NCBI RefSeq assembly: GCF_000182925.2
Contig: NC_026501.1
Span: 3,162,001 to 3,226,000, forward strand
Direction: 5' to 3'
Source of the DNA: Neurospora crassa OR74A
Lineage: Eukaryota; Ascomycota; Sordariomycetes; Sordariales; Sordariaceae
DNA: 64,000 bases
Program-made: the position numbers and the translations under genes
Notes under the pieces: model-generated
The model's input: only the letters and a program-made list of their open reading frames with translations
What the model was told of the DNA's origin: nothing
Database searches by the model: none
In this document: positions 8,838-20,876 of the stretch, piece by piece
Numbering within the stretch: the stretch's first letter is position 1
Layout of the letters: every line of letters starts with the position of its first letter

Positions 8838-11800
8838 ATGCTGTCGACCGTGCACAAGGCTGGCCGAGCTCCTGCTCTCCTCCGCCATGGTCGGCGGGTT
8901 CCCGTCCAGGCGTCCCAATTGAGGGCTCTCACCTCCGGCGCCCAGAATACCTCCATCTTCCAGACACAGGCCAACGCCGCCCAGAGGCTGTCCTCCCAGA
9001 AGAGGTGGCTCTCTGCCTCCGCTGCCGCGGCTGCTGCCAGCCAGCCCGCCCCCGACGCGAAGGCTTATATCCAGAGCGGCGTTGTCAAGCCCCGCGACCA
9101 TGTCGACGTCAAGAAGGTGCTTGTCATCGGCTCCGGTGGTCTTGCCATTGGCCAGGCCGGCGAGTTTGACTACTCCGGTACGTCTAATGTCTTGTCGACT
9201 CAGTGAAACCAGACACAAAACAAACAAACAAATAAACAAACAAACAGCAGTGCTGACTCTACTCTACCCATCCAGGTTCTCAGGCGCTCAAGGCCCTTAA
9301 GGAGGCCGGCGTTGCTTCCGTGTTGATCAACCCCAACATCGCTACCATCCAGACCAACCATTCCCTCGCCGATGAGGTCTACTACCTCCCCGTCACCCCC
9401 GAGTATGTCGAGTATGTCATCCAGAGGGAGAAGCCCGATGGTATCTTCCTGTCCTTCGGTGGTCAGACCGCTCTCAACTTGGGTGTCCAGATGCAGAAGC
9501 TTGGCCTCTTCGAGAAGTACGGTGTCAAGGTTCTCGGTACCAGTGTCAGGACACTGGAGCTTTCTGAGGACAGAGATCTCTTCGCCAAGGCCCTTGAGGA
9601 GATCAACATCCCCATTGCCAAGTCCTTCGCTGTGAACACCGTCGACGAGGCCCTCGACGCTGCCAACAAGATTGGCTACCCTATCATCGTCCGCGCTGCC
9701 TACGCCCTTGGTGGTCTCGGTTCCGGTTTCGCCAACAACGAGGAGGAGCTCCGCAACATGGCTGCTCGCTCCCTCACCCTCTCCCCCCAGATCTTGGTCG
9801 AGAAGTCTCTCAAGGGCTGGAAGGAAGTTGAGTACGAGGTCGTTCGTGATGCCAACAACAACTGCATTACTGTGTGCAATATGGAGAACTTCGACCCTCT
9901 CGGTATCCACACTGGTGACTCTATCGTTGTTGCTCCTTCCCAGACCCTCAGCGACGAGGAGTATCACATGCTCCGTTCCGCTGCCATCAAGATCGTCCGT
10001 CACTTGGGCGTCGTTGGTGAATGCAACGTCCAGTACGCTCTTCAGCCCGATGGCTTGGACTACCGTGTCATTGAGGTCAACGCCCGTCTCTCCCGCTCGT
10101 CTGCCCTCGCCTCCAAGGCTACCGGCTACCCCCTGGCTTACACTGCCGCCAAGATCGGTCTCGGCCACAGCCTTCCCGAGCTCCCCAACGCTGTCACCAA
10201 GACCACCACCGCCAACTTCGAGCCTTCTCTTGACTACATCGTTACCAAGATTCCCAGGTGGGATCTGTCCAAGTTCCAGCACGTTAAGCGCGATATCGGC
10301 TCTGCCATGAAGTCAGTTGGTGAAGTTATGGCTATCGGCCGTACCTTCGAGGAGTCTTTCCAGAAGGCTATCCGCCAGGTTGACCCCCGCTTCGTCGGTT
10401 TCCAGGGTGACAAGTTCGAGGATCTCGATTTCGAGCTCCAGAACCCTACTGACCGCCGTTGGTTGGCTGTCGGTCAGGCCATGCTCCATGAGAACTACTC
10501 CGTTGACAGGGTCCACGAGCTCTCCAAGATCGACAAGTGGTTCCTCTACAAGCTCCAGAACATCGTCGACTGCCAGAAGGAGATGCAACAGCTTGGCAGC
10601 CTCGAGGCCCTCAAGAAGGAGCACATCCTCAAGGCCAAGAAGCTCGGTTTCTCCGATAAGCAGATCGCCATGGCCGTCAACAGCACCGAGGATCTTGTCC
10701 GCGCTGCCAGAAAGGGGTTCGGTATTAGGCCCTGGGTTAAGAAGATTGATACTCTGGCCGCCGAGTTCCCTGCCGACACCAACTACCTCTACACCACTTA
10801 CAACGCCTCTTCCCACGACGTCACCTTCGAGGACAAGGGTACTGTCATTCTCGGCAGCGGTGTCTACCGTATCGGTTCCTCGGTCGAGTTCGATTGGTGC
10901 GCTGTCAGCGCCACTCAGGCCCTGAGGGCTATGGGCGAGAAGACTGTCATGATTAACTACAACCCCGAGACCTACTCGACCGATTTCGATACCGCTGATA
11001 AGCTTTACTTCGAGGAGCTTAGCTACGAGCGTGTCATGGATATCTACGAGCTCGAGAGCGCCTCTGGTGTTGTCGTCTCTGTCGGTGGTCAGCTTCCTCA
11101 GAACATTGCCCTCCGTCTCCAGGAAACTGGAAAGGCCCGCGTTCTCGGCACTGATCCCCGCGATATCGACCGTGCCGAGGACAGACAAAAGTTCTCTGAG
11201 ATCCTCGACAGCATTGGCGTTGATCAGCCCGCCTGGAAGGAGCTCACCTCCGTCGAGGAGGCTGAGAAGTTTGCTGAGGAGGTTGGTTACCCCGTCCTTG
11301 TCCGTCCCTCGTACGTCCTCTCCGGTGCTGCCATGACCGTCATCCGCAGCAAGGAGGATCTCAAGGATAAGCTTGAGGCTGCTGCCAACGTCTCTCCCGA
11401 GCACCCCGTTGTTATCACCAAGTTCATTGAGGGCGCCCAAGAGATCGATGTTGATGGTGTTGCCTCTGAGGGTAACCTTATCCTCCACGCCGTCTCTGAG
11501 CACGTCGAGCAGGCTGGTGTTCACTCGGGTGATGCCACCCTCGTCCTCCCTCCCGCCAACCTTGACCAGACCACCATGGACCGCGTCAAGGAGATCGCCC
11601 AGAAGGTCGCCAAGGCCTGGAGGATCACTGGTCCCTTCAACATGCAGATCATCAAGGCTGAGGATCCCGAGGGTGGCCTTCCGGCTCTCAAGGTCATCGA
11701 GTGCAACCTCCGTGCCTCTCGTTCGTTCCCCTTCGTCTCCAAGGTCCTTGGCGTCAACTTCATCGACGCTGCTACCAAGGCCCTTGTTGGTAAGAACGTC

Positions 11801-12507
11801 CCTGAGCCCACTGATCTCATGGCTGTCAAGCGTGACTACCTCGCCACCAAGGTTCCCCAGTTCTCCTGGACCCGTCTTGCTGGTGCCGACCCCTTCCTCG
11901 GCGTCGAGATGGCCTCTACCGGTGAGATGGCCTGCTTCGGCAAGGATCTCGTCGATGCCTACTGGGCCTCTCTCCAGTCCGCCATGAACTTCCGCGTTCC
12001 CGAGCCCGGCGAGGGTCTTCTTTTCGGTGGTGACCTCAGCAAGAGCTGGTTGACCACCATTGTCGACTACCTCAGCCCTCTCGGCTACAAGCTCTACGCC
12101 GCCGATAACGAGGTCAAGCAGTTCCTCGAGTCCTCTGCCAAGACCAAGATCGATGTCGAGGTCATTGCCTTCCCTACCAATGACAAGCGTGCCCTTCGTG
12201 AGGTCTTCGCCAAGAACAACATCCGTGGTGTCTTCAACCTTGCCCAGGCCCGTGGCAAGACCGTCTTTGATGTCGACTACGTTATGCGTCGCAACGCCGT
12301 CGACTTCGGTGTTCCTCTCTTCATGGAGCCCCAGGTAAGCTTCACCACTGACCTTTCCATCCACGGTGACCGAAAACTAACGTTTCCTTCTTCCCCTAGA
12401 CCGCTATGCTTTTCGCTCAGTGCATGGCCGAGAAGTTGCCCCGCCCCGAGGGTATCCCCTCTGAGGTCCGCAGGTGGTCCGAGTTCATTGGCGGCAAGCC
12501 TCTGTAG
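8838..12507 (+). CDS. arg-3: carbamoyl-phosphate synthase, arginine-specific, large subunit (mitochondrial)
   Basis: Three exons, 8838-9177, 9276-12334 and 12400-12507, give 1168 residues. The first splice restores [15 protein letters not shown] and the second restores [18 protein letters not shown]. The N-terminus (~55 residues, Arg/Ser/Ala-rich) is a mitochondrial presequence. Two homologous ATP-grasp halves follow, with [21 protein letters not shown] in the first and [19 protein letters not shown] in the second. A C-terminal MGS-like domain ([36 protein letters not shown]) ends the protein. With the arg-2-type small subunit it makes carbamoyl phosphate for ornithine carbamoyltransferase. 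The lack of a fused ATCase/DHOase separates it from the pyrimidine enzyme. Codons strongly favour C-ending triplets, suggesting high expression. Confidence 0.97.
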
Positions 12508-13029
12508 ATGACATGATACCATCATGTTTGATTGTTTTTCTTTCTACCTTTTGGAAAAGCGTGCAAAAAAGAAAAATCACGCATAGGGGGTATCAAAAGT
12601 CATTTTCAACAACTCATAAAAAGGGCGTTTGGTTGTGAAAGGGTCTTGGATCTCCATGTGGATGTCTCTATAAGCGGGAAGGAACTGGTGTTATTTCTTG
12701 TTCATTTGCTTAGGATCTTTTCTTCTTGCTTTGCTGTTTGATGTTGTTGATATGTAGTATACAGGACGAAATTTTCATCCCATCTAATCATTCAATCTTC
12801 TATGGTACCCGAACCAAGACGTGCGATGAATAGTACCCCATTCGTAGTAGCCATTTTTTTCCTATCCTTTTCTCTCTTCAAAGCACATACCTACATTCTT
12901 CATCATCACCTTTGTTGGAAATATTTCATCAATGTATTGTGGTGCGTGTTTTGAATAGGAAAGAGACATGGATCCTCAACTGGCTTGATTTGCATTGCAA
13001 GATAGGATCAAACCACGTGTGCAATCTCT
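12508..13029. other. intergenic, convergent 3' flanks of arg-3 and G-patch gene
   Basis: AT-rich, with several T-runs typical of 3' untranslated sequence. No coding or RNA feature seen. Confidence 0.6.
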
Positions 13030-14232
13030 TTAATCATGCTCCTCCTCTGTCAATCCAGGGCATCCATCCATCTCAGCATCATCATAGTTCGCCTTACACC
13101 AGAAGCAATAGTGATGCTTGTTGCGCATGTATTGCACCAAGCGCCGTAACCGCTCGTCAGGGCTGAGAGTGTTGAACTCATCCAGCTCCGGATCCTCTTC
13201 ATCGAGATCCTCCGCCATTACATATGTGTTCCATGGCCTGTGGACGGTAGTAGTATCCTTACCCAGAGCATGTTTGTCGTCCATATCAAGCTCGTCATCG
13301 ACATACGTAGGTAGTCGCGTGGACGACAGAGTGCTACTCTGCTCCAGGTCATGCCGCATCATAGCCTCGCGCCTGGCCTCTTCGCGCGAGCGGATGAGAC
13401 CGCGGTAGACAACAGGAATAGAGCGAAGAGGCCGGCAAGAGTCGGTACGAGTCCTCCTCCTCCTTGATTGAGAATTGCCGCCGTCGGTATCATCCCGTTC
13501 CTCACTTTTCTGCACTTCCCCCTCACCACTGCCCTTTTCACCACCACCACCTCTCGCCTCATTCTCATGATCCTCATCCATCCCCTCCGCCACCTTCTGC
13601 GCAGCAAGTACCTGTCTCTCCAGCCTCGCCTCCTCCCTCTCCCTCCTCAGACGCTCGCGATACCCTTCTTCATCCACCCTGGCTTTCTTGGCCATTTCCC
13701 CGGCCGCCTCGGCAGCCTCCCTCATCTTGCGTTTCCGGTCGCTCTCCAGCCCGATGCCCTCGCGCCCATCTTTGATGCTGATTTTGATGGGTTCCGTCCG
13801 ACCCTCCGTGGCACCAGCACCTAGAGCATTGCCGGGGACGAAACCCATTTTGGCCATCATCGCTAGACCTTTGCTTTTTGCTGCTGTGGGTGGTGGTGGT
13901 GGTGGCGGTACTGTTGCTGACGAAGGGGAAGTAAAGGAGGGTGCCGTTGATGGCGAAGGAACGAATTTGCTAAACAGAGAGGTTGACAGTGCGGCTTCTC
14001 GACGAGCTTCCTCTTCGGCTGCGAGCTCGGCTTTGGACTTGACACGGCCGCGTATCTCACCTTCGCGCTGGAGGCGGAGGCGGCGCTGGAGAGAGGTTTC
14101 AATGGGCTTTCCACTTTTGCTGGAGGTTGTTGTGGAGGGTTCATCGGCGAAAGTCATTTTCATGTAATCGTCCTCGGAGTCGGAGTCGGGGCTGGCGCCG
14201 CTGGTGGAGGGGTCTTTGGTTGTTGATGTCAT
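13030..14232 (-). CDS. G-patch protein, GPATCH11-like (DUF4187 tail)
   Basis: 400 residues, one exon. Residues ~115-150 form a G-patch (AMMAKMGFVPGNALGAGATE ... IGLESDRKRKM), preceded by Pro- and Ser-rich sequence. The middle is a Glu/Arg-rich coiled coil. The last ~55 residues are the DUF4187 zinc-binding-like tail, with YMRNKHHYCFWCKANYDD and CPGLTEEEHD. This order matches human GPATCH11. G-patch proteins usually recruit and stimulate DEAH RNA helicases, so a nuclear RNA role is likely but not shown here. Head-to-head with the carboxylesterase gene, 539 bp between starts. Confidence 0.9.
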   Translation of the reverse strand: MTSTTKDPSTSGASPDSDSEDDYMKMTFADEPSTTTSSKSGKPIETSLQRRLRLQREGEIRGRVKSKAELAAEEEARREAALSTSLFSKFVPSPSTAPSFTSPSSATVPPPPPPPTAAKSKGLAMMAKMGFVPGNALGAGATEGRTEPIKISIKDGREGIGLESDRKRKMREAAEAAGEMAKKARVDEEGYRERLRREREEARLERQVLAAQKVAEGMDEDHENEARGGGGEKGSGEGEVQKSEERDDTDGGNSQSRRRRTRTDSCRPLRSIPVVYRGLIRSREEARREAMMRHDLEQSSTLSSTRLPTYVDDELDMDDKHALGKDTTTVHRPWNTYVMAEDLDEEDPELDEFNTLSPDERLRRLVQYMRNKHHYCFWCKANYDDAEMDGCPGLTEEEHD

Positions 14233-14771
14233 TTTGGGTGGTTGGCGAACTCTGTTTTTGGGTCTGATAGTGGTGCGGTTTTGTTATTGAAGGGTTATTG
14301 CGACGTTTCTTTGTAATTTTGGATGCAAAGGTAGATGTGTGCCGTAATATTGATTGTGATGTTTGGTGCAGGTTCCATTTGATTGCCGCTACCCAGAAAA
14401 AAACTTAATATTTTGTCTCTGTTGTCTCGCCTTGGAGCACGCTTTGCACCATCCAATCTTGGACCTTGCATCACACAATTCCAAGCACGCCAGTCTCCAT
14501 CAAAATACCATGGAACATTTCTGGACCGTACGTTGATTTACGTTAGCATCGTAAGCATCGGCTTTCAATGCCCAATTGACTGAGCCCCTCTGCTATGTAC
14601 AGATGATTCGCTGTTTGTTCTAGTTGACGGCTTATGAACTTCCTGATACCCCGCCCATTCCACTTTCTTTAATAAACACCACCCATCTCTTAACATGTCC
14701 CATGAAGCAACGCATTCTTATGACTCGCATTTATTCAGGCAACAGAAGCTAGAGCGTGATACTTGTGTAAG
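14233..14771. promoter_or_regulatory. divergent promoter region, G-patch gene / carboxylesterase
   Basis: 539 bp between divergent ATGs. An earlier ATG at 14695 opens a short frame different from the esterase frame. No named motif recognised. Confidence 0.45.
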
Positions 14772-17069
14772 ATGTCCGGATCTCAAGAGGAAAATATCAA
14801 TGAACGAGCTCCGTTACTCGGTAACACACAGTCAAGCTGCAACACATCAAGTGAGCCAACCTCCAAGGTGTCCACGAAAGCAGCATGGCTTCATCGTCCG
14901 CGAAGGCAAACCATCGCTTTGATTCTGTCCACAATTCTGGCTTCATTGATCATTGTTAGTGTTTTACTCACTTCCATTGCTCTTCGAGAGGGAAAGGTAA
15001 GCAAGCGTCATCTTCCAGGTTACAAGCTACTTCGCCATTTGGTAGGTAGTTTTAACGCCAACTAACCACATCTATCTTACAGAAATTCAACGGACTTACA
15101 CCGCCAATGGTCAACCTCACCTATACCAGCTACGAGGGCATCTCTCTCTCTAACGGCGTCAACGCTTTCCTAGGGATGCGTTATGCCGCTCCTCCGCTTG
15201 GAGACTTACGCTGGCGAGCACCAGTTAAGCCAAGGAGGACTAACACCGTCGAGAGGGCTGACCAGTTCGGGCCAATATGTCTCAGAGCCGGTGTTAGTGC
15301 ACCGTTTCCTGGTCAGAGTGAGGATTGTCTTTTTGTGAACGTGTGGGCTCCAGCGAATATCACGGAAAAGTCAAAGTTGCCTGTTTGGGTGTTTATTGGG
15401 GGAGGAGGTAAGTCGATCTGATCGAGATTTTGACTGGTGATACACATTGCTAACTCTCTTGAAGGTTACAATGCCCTCACTAATGCTAATTGGAACGGAA
15501 GCGAGGTCGTCCAGAAGTCCGGCCACAACATCGTCATGTTGGACTTCAACTATCGGGTTGGGATGTGGGGGTTCCTCGCCAGCCAGCGGGTGAAAGATGA
15601 CGGTGATTTAAATGTCGGCTTGCTCGACCAGCGGATGCTGTTGACTTGGGTGAAGAAACATATCTCCGCGGTATGTCGTTCCATATCTGGCCCCAGACAA
15701 TTATCACCCGCAGTCTAGACTGACCTCACACGTCGACAGTTTGGAGGAGACCCCGACCATGTAGTCATCCACGGTGCATCAGCAGGAGCAGGCTCCGTAG
15801 TGATGCATCTGTTGGCATACGGTGGCCATAACGACAACCTTTTCGTAGGTGCCATGTCCGAGTCACTTTTCTTCCCAGCCCAGCCGTATGTAAAAGAGCT
15901 CGAATACCAGTTCGACCGATTAGCGCAGCAGGTTGGCTGTTCGACTGTAAATTCGGAGGAGCAGCTCAATTGTTTACGGAGTCGGAACGTCACCTCTTTG
16001 CAAGCAGCTAATCACGCCCAACATTTCCCGGGCCATGACGGACCACTCTTGCCTATCTTCTACTGGACTCCGTGCGTGGACGGTGACTTCTTGCAGGATC
16101 TCCCTTACCGGCTTATTCGAAGAGGCCGTCTCTTGAATGTACCGATTCTTTTTGGTACCAACACGGATGGTATGTGCTCCTATTCCATTCAAGGACATAT
16201 AATCCTAACCTCCAATCATCCTTCTTTCCATTCCCATCCCATTCCCATTCCTGTTCTTGATATCACCTCACTAATCGCGGGCGCCCCCCTCTCTCCACAA
16301 AAAAACAGAAGGGTCAGTTTTCGCCTACGACTCCCTCACCCCCTCCGACCTCACCAACTTCTTCACCACCAACTATCCCCATCTTACCCCCTCCGACATG
16401 CGCCGTATCCTCTCGCTCTACCCCCAATTGCCTCCCTTGCCGAACCGTAACCCCTGGTATCCAACCACCAGTCTTGCCTACGGCGAAGCCACATTCATCT
16501 GTCCCTCTAATAACTTTCTCGACGCTTTCGTTTCCGCCTCCCCCTCTCCCTCTCCCTCCTCCTCATCACCACCACCCCCAAGCAACCAAACCCAAAGAAG
16601 GAAAGCATTCGCCTACCGTTTCAACGTACGCGACTTTACCCTCCAGGCCGCCGGCGTCGGCGTGCCCCACCTCTTCGACGCGGCCGCCATTTTTGGGCCG
16701 GACAACATCAGCGGGTTCGGGGCCGGGGAGGGAAGCAGCTACAAGACGTATAACGCACCGATTGTTCCCATGTTCATGGCGTACTGGATCAGTTTTGTGA
16801 GAACGTTGGATCCGAATATATTGCGAGAGAGGGGGAGCCCCGAGTGGGCGACATGGGGTTGGGATTCTTCTTCTTTGGATGAAAGTGGAGATGCGGATGG
16901 AAGTGAGGGCGGTGAGATGAAGGACAGAGGTAGGAGGGGGAGGGCGAAGAGGCTGCTGGTGGAACTGGGAGATACGAGGATGGAGGAGGTCGGGGAGGAA
17001 GAAAGTGATAGATGTCGATTTTGGGGGGCCTTGGGGGATCGGTTGGAGCAACTCCGACGGGTGTCATAG
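14772..17069 (+). CDS. type-B carboxylesterase/lipase-family protein with N-terminal membrane anchor
   Basis: Five exons: 14772-14996, 15083-15407, 15465-15670, 15740-16169 and 16309-17069, giving 648 residues. Residues ~46-71 (TIALILSTILASLIIVSVLL) form one membrane span, so the protein is probably a type II membrane enzyme. Family marks are MRYAAPPLGDLRWRAP, SEDCLFVNVWAP and MLDFNYRVGMWGFL, then HGASAGAGS with the candidate nucleophile Ser266. The candidate acid is Glu396 in TNTDEGS, and the candidate His is His516 in GVPHLFD. The oxyanion region reads FIGGGGYN, so the common HGGG histidine is not kept. A Pro/Ser linker lies near residues 462-485. The substrate cannot be read from the sequence. 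The start at 14772 is the first ATG in this frame. Confidence 0.88.
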
Positions 17070-17452
17070 TGTTCCTTTGGTGGCTTAGTACGTTATTGTA
17101 TTTTTTTCCTGAACAAGACAACGCTTGACACTAGGCAGGCATTGTGAAAATTATATTGTGATTTAACATTACGATATGTAACCCTTTCAGATAACCTTCC
17201 GAGCACAGAGCGCTTGATTTGAAGAAGGATGAAGAATTAGCGAGAAAAGAGTGGAAAAAAGACTGGAAAAAAGACTGGAAAAAATACCAGAAAAAAGACT
17301 GATGAGTGGATGCAGAAAGTGTGAGGAGTAAGAAACAAAAAAAAGCGAGGAAAACGTGAGAGAGGAGGAAGGAAAAAAAGAGCCAAAAAGGAATGAAAAA
17401 TAGAGAAGACTCTCCTCGCGCTGTTGGCAATGGGTGCAAAAGAAAAACAATA
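17070..17452. other. intergenic; purine-rich short repeats before tRNA
   Basis: Between 17250 and 17301 a unit of about 12 bp (GACTGGAAAAAA and close variants) recurs three to four times. The whole 17220-17450 stretch is rich in A and G on the + strand. No coding signal. Confidence 0.6.
17438..17447 (-). terminator. RNA polymerase III terminator of tRNA-Gly
   Basis: On the - strand the sequence reads TTTTTCTTTT, starting 5 nt after the mature 3' end of the tRNA. Confidence 0.8.
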
Positions 17453-17523
17453 TGCGCCAGCCGCGAATCGAACGCGGGGCCCATCGATGGCAACGATGGA
17501 TTTTACCACTAAACCACTGGCGC
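17453..17523 (-). tRNA. tRNA-Gly (anticodon GCC)
   Basis: 71 nt, no intron. The acceptor stem is GCGCCAG/CTGGCGC with discriminator A. The D arm contains TGGTTTAGTGGTAAAA, the anticodon arm is CATCG-TTGCCAT-CGATG with anticodon GCC, and the T arm contains GTTCGAATC. Internal A and B boxes are intact and a T-rich terminator follows. Confidence 0.97.
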
Positions 17524-17889
17524 CTCAATTGTAGATGACATATTGATACAGAAACTATGTTCATGAGCCACAATGCGACATGAGCAGTATCTTCAGCACT
17601 GTTAGACTAGGATATCTTTTCCATTACTCAACCCCTTTCGTCTTATTTGATGCCCAGTTCATGTCTATTTTCCATCAAAGCAGCAAAAGTCAACGCCAAT
17701 GCGTCCATTGTATGTTCTCAATGTGTTTCGCCGAGGTCGGTCCAGAATGAAAGTTTCGCCGCAGATGAAGCTCCAAACCCTGTGTTGCCTTTTGTTGAAG
17801 GACCTGATCCCTCAGCTCCGTGCCTTGTGATCAGAGTTGATGGTGACATTATTAAGCCATGCGTATCCTCAGTCCACGTCCATCGAATC
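17524..17889. other. intergenic, 5' flank of tRNA-Gly and 3' flank of NPL4
   Basis: About 370 bp with no feature beyond the flanks of its neighbours. Confidence 0.55.
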
Positions 17890-20003
17890 CTATTCGGGAG
17901 GTGGAGGCGGTGGCGGGCGTTGTTCGTTCAGCCTGACAGCAGCAAAACGCTTAGCAAGTGGTTCATCCGTCGAGTTGTGATTCCTTTGCATCAATGGGTG
18001 GTGGCTGAGGTAGGATCTGTCAACCGAGGGAAAACTAGCATCCTCAGTTCTGGGGCGCTTGGGAAGTCTCTCACCAGTGGATTCCAAGATCATGTGCAGG
18101 GTCCTCCACCCCTCTGTCGCCCGGAGTTGGAAGGCGTCGGCAAGGTCATGTTGTGTTGCTACGCGGCAAAGGAGTGCCTCCTCATCCTACGAGAAAGAGT
18201 CAGTATTCTGTCGGACCCAAGTGGAAATACGGTGAGCTGACCTTGGACAGCACGCTCATCTGCCGGATAAAGCAGAGCAAGTGGAAGTTGCTAACGTCGA
18301 ATTGGTCGGACTTTTGGTTCACCTTAAGAATCTTTGCTACTGATGAGGCTTCCTGGGCTTCTCCGACAAATTCGCGATTGGCGATAGGGAAGCCGTCATT
18401 CGTGAATACCGGCCGGGGACTTTCAGGGAAACCATGGGTCAAGGTGACGAAGAGATACTCGACGGGAAATGCGGGCTTTGCATTCTCTTGGACATTTGCT
18501 CCGTACTCGTTGATCTTGCGATAGAACACCTCGGGGATGTATCGCGTCCTGCTGACTGAGCCATCGTCCTCCTCCTCTTCGCGCACCAACATTTGACCGG
18601 GGTCCGTGGAAGGTTCGATGATGTCTGCCCTGACCATCTCGACCGCATCGTTCGACATCTGATAGGCCGAGATCGAAATCTCGCCCTGCTCATTGCCAGA
18701 GATGACGCAAGTGACAAAGTTGGAGCCGAACCGGCCTGTATCGCTCCACTTGGTAGGCTTTGGGTGCTGTGCCTGGAGCCTCGCCGCAAAGCAGATCTCC
18801 TGAGCCGCGAGGAAGTAGGAATCGCTGTGTCTCTTGCAGATGGCACTTCCGTCACCCTTGCCAGCGTCCAGGAGATCCGTCCAGATCACACCCACAGGCT
18901 CCAGTCCGCATAGTCTTGCTACTTCGTTGACATCCTTCTCGTTTTCCCACGCGTTGAGAGTAACACCGTCGATCTCGTCAACCTGCGGTGGTTCGTAGAT
19001 GGCTTCCACGACAGCCTTGACGCCAAGCGGAACAACATCGTATTCGAGATATTTGCCGTAGAGGATACCAAGCCGTTGACATCCCGTCATACGCCAGGGA
19101 TTGAGGAACTTGTCGATGATCTGGGGCGTCGCGAACTCGACGTGGTCCACCATTCTGAATGGCTGGGGCTGGAGAGTGATGGCGCTGGGCTGGCATTTTG
19201 TGCAGATACCTTCGGGCCATTGAGGATGGCCGGATGGACAGTCCCGCTTGACTCTGTAATAGGGTTCGACAAGCGGGGGGATAAACGAAGCCCCAAGCTC
19301 GGGCTTGTTTGTCGCAGAGTTGATTTTGCGGAGGTATGCGTGTACTGACATGTACTTGATTTTCTTTTCCTCGAGATACTTTGCGTTAAACGGATCAAGG
19401 GGCATGCAGTAATCGCACATACCCTTGGGCCCGTGGCGACACATCTTATGATCGCGCCCCCTTGGGATCTTTCCGTCACGCTTGTCTAGCCGATCGTCCA
19501 GAGGCGACTGCCTCACCGTTTCCCACGGGTTCTTGATATGTTCATGCGGAGATGTCAGCGGAGGCGGGTCGATGGGCAAGTCTTCTGCAGGTAGGATCGG
19601 TTTGCCGTTGAGGCGGTTCGTGGATGAAAGCACGCTGGATTTGGTGGCTTCGCCGTTGCCTGGGCCGTCGGTCGCCGCATCGTTGTGCTTGTAGGTGACA
19701 AAAATAAGATCGCCATGGCTATTTTCAGGTCGCTAGTTAGTGTCTGGCACATAAATCGCAAGATCAGCGCGAGAGTTCCAAGGGGTCAGCTTGCCTGAGC
19801 CCAGTCTGGCCGACCTTGAACTTTGCGACCTCGCTGAGATTCTTGGCGTCGCTGCCGGTCGGATGGTTCGAGAATGTAATTGTTTTCGGGTCAACAGTCG
19901 GGGGAAGCTTGGGAATGAGTTGACGGCCAAGATCCGCAAAGGTGTCATCTTTCTCCAATGTCAGGCGGAGCATGCCATCGGGACCGCGTACCCTCAACAA
20001 CAT
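17890..20003 (-). CDS. NPL4: Npl4, Cdc48/p97 ubiquitin-recognition cofactor
   Basis: Three exons, 20003-19795, 19718-18242 and 18186-17890, giving 660 residues. Exon 1 starts the ubiquitin-like fold ([20 protein letters not shown]) and exon 2 completes it ([11 protein letters not shown]). The zf-NPL4 region has [20 protein letters not shown] and [20 protein letters not shown]. The MPN-like NPL4 domain follows, with [21 protein letters not shown] and [14 protein letters not shown]. The C-terminus ends in a basic patch and seven prolines. Npl4 with Ufd1 brings Cdc48 to polyubiquitylated clients in ER-associated degradation. The first intron (19719-19794) uses a GC donor (CAG|GCAAGC) with branch site CTAAC. 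The second is 55 bp. Head-to-head with SEC66. Confidence 0.96.
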
Positions 20004-20876
20004 CGTGGGCGGGCTGAAAAAAAGGTGACGTCTGGGCTGTTAAAGGGTCCGACGGATCTGGTCTGTTCCTGTCGTTCGGCGAGTATAATCCGGAATCTGA
20101 ATTTAAAATGTGTCGTAGGCGTCGGAAGTAGGGCGGTATCTATGAATAAAGCTTCTTGTTGCGCAAAATCTACAAGGTCACGCCAGGTCCTCGGACTCGG
20201 GGTAAAGGCACAACTGGTGACGGGATACGGGTGGTGAATTGTTGGTCGGCAGACGGGACCTGATCGAAGGGCGGGGAGCTCCACGCAACGCTGTACGATA
20301 GTTTCAGGCGTTCGTCATACGTGTGCCTGGGCGGCGGGAGTGCTGGGGCGTGCTGGGAAGTGCTGAGCAATCGAGGCATGCCTGCTGGGTTTCCAGAAGA
20401 GCCAAGAAACTCCCGGTCCCACGTCAGAGAGAGAGCCCAATGCCGGCCCGGCAATGCCCCGCACCCCTCAAAGACTTGGGAGTGACAGAAAGGGGCTGTC
20501 GCGGCAGGCATCGATTTCCACTTGCGGCATGGGCCCCTGCCACTCAGATGAAGCCAGCGCGCGCCAAGGGCCGAAATTCCATTGTCAAGCTCCCCCTGCC
20601 GCGCTGCACCGTTGCAGTTGTCAAGGTGTTCTTTCCAGGCATGGGCACTGCATTTGATAACCAAGGGAAGCACGATTACATTGCCGTCGGTGTCCATCAC
20701 TCACACAACCGCAAAAGGCAAACGCATCCATCACCGGGCAACCTTCAGTTGCACGACGACAATCCTCACGCCACCTACCGCCTCTTGGTTCACTCTAGTC
20801 GCTCGCTTTCTTCCAGAGTAGAGAATACAGACATCATTTCTCGTCCGTCAATTTGACACACACTCCATCCCGAAAC
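20004..20876. promoter_or_regulatory. divergent promoter region NPL4 / SEC66
   Basis: 873 bp between the two start codons. GC-rich, and it includes a TCACCCGT/ACGGGTG-like stretch. No unambiguous regulator site identified. Confidence 0.5.

Noticed and set aside
10313-12364. 683-codon open frame antisense to arg-3 (and a 360-codon one at 9200-10282)
   Set aside because: Both are produced by the strong C/G-ending codon bias of arg-3. The predicted sequences are Leu/Gly/Asp-repetitive with no family character, and the sense strand is unmistakable.
14695-14922. Alternative start of the carboxylesterase at 14695
   Set aside because: That ATG is in a different frame. The frame giving the membrane anchor and esterase starts at 14772.
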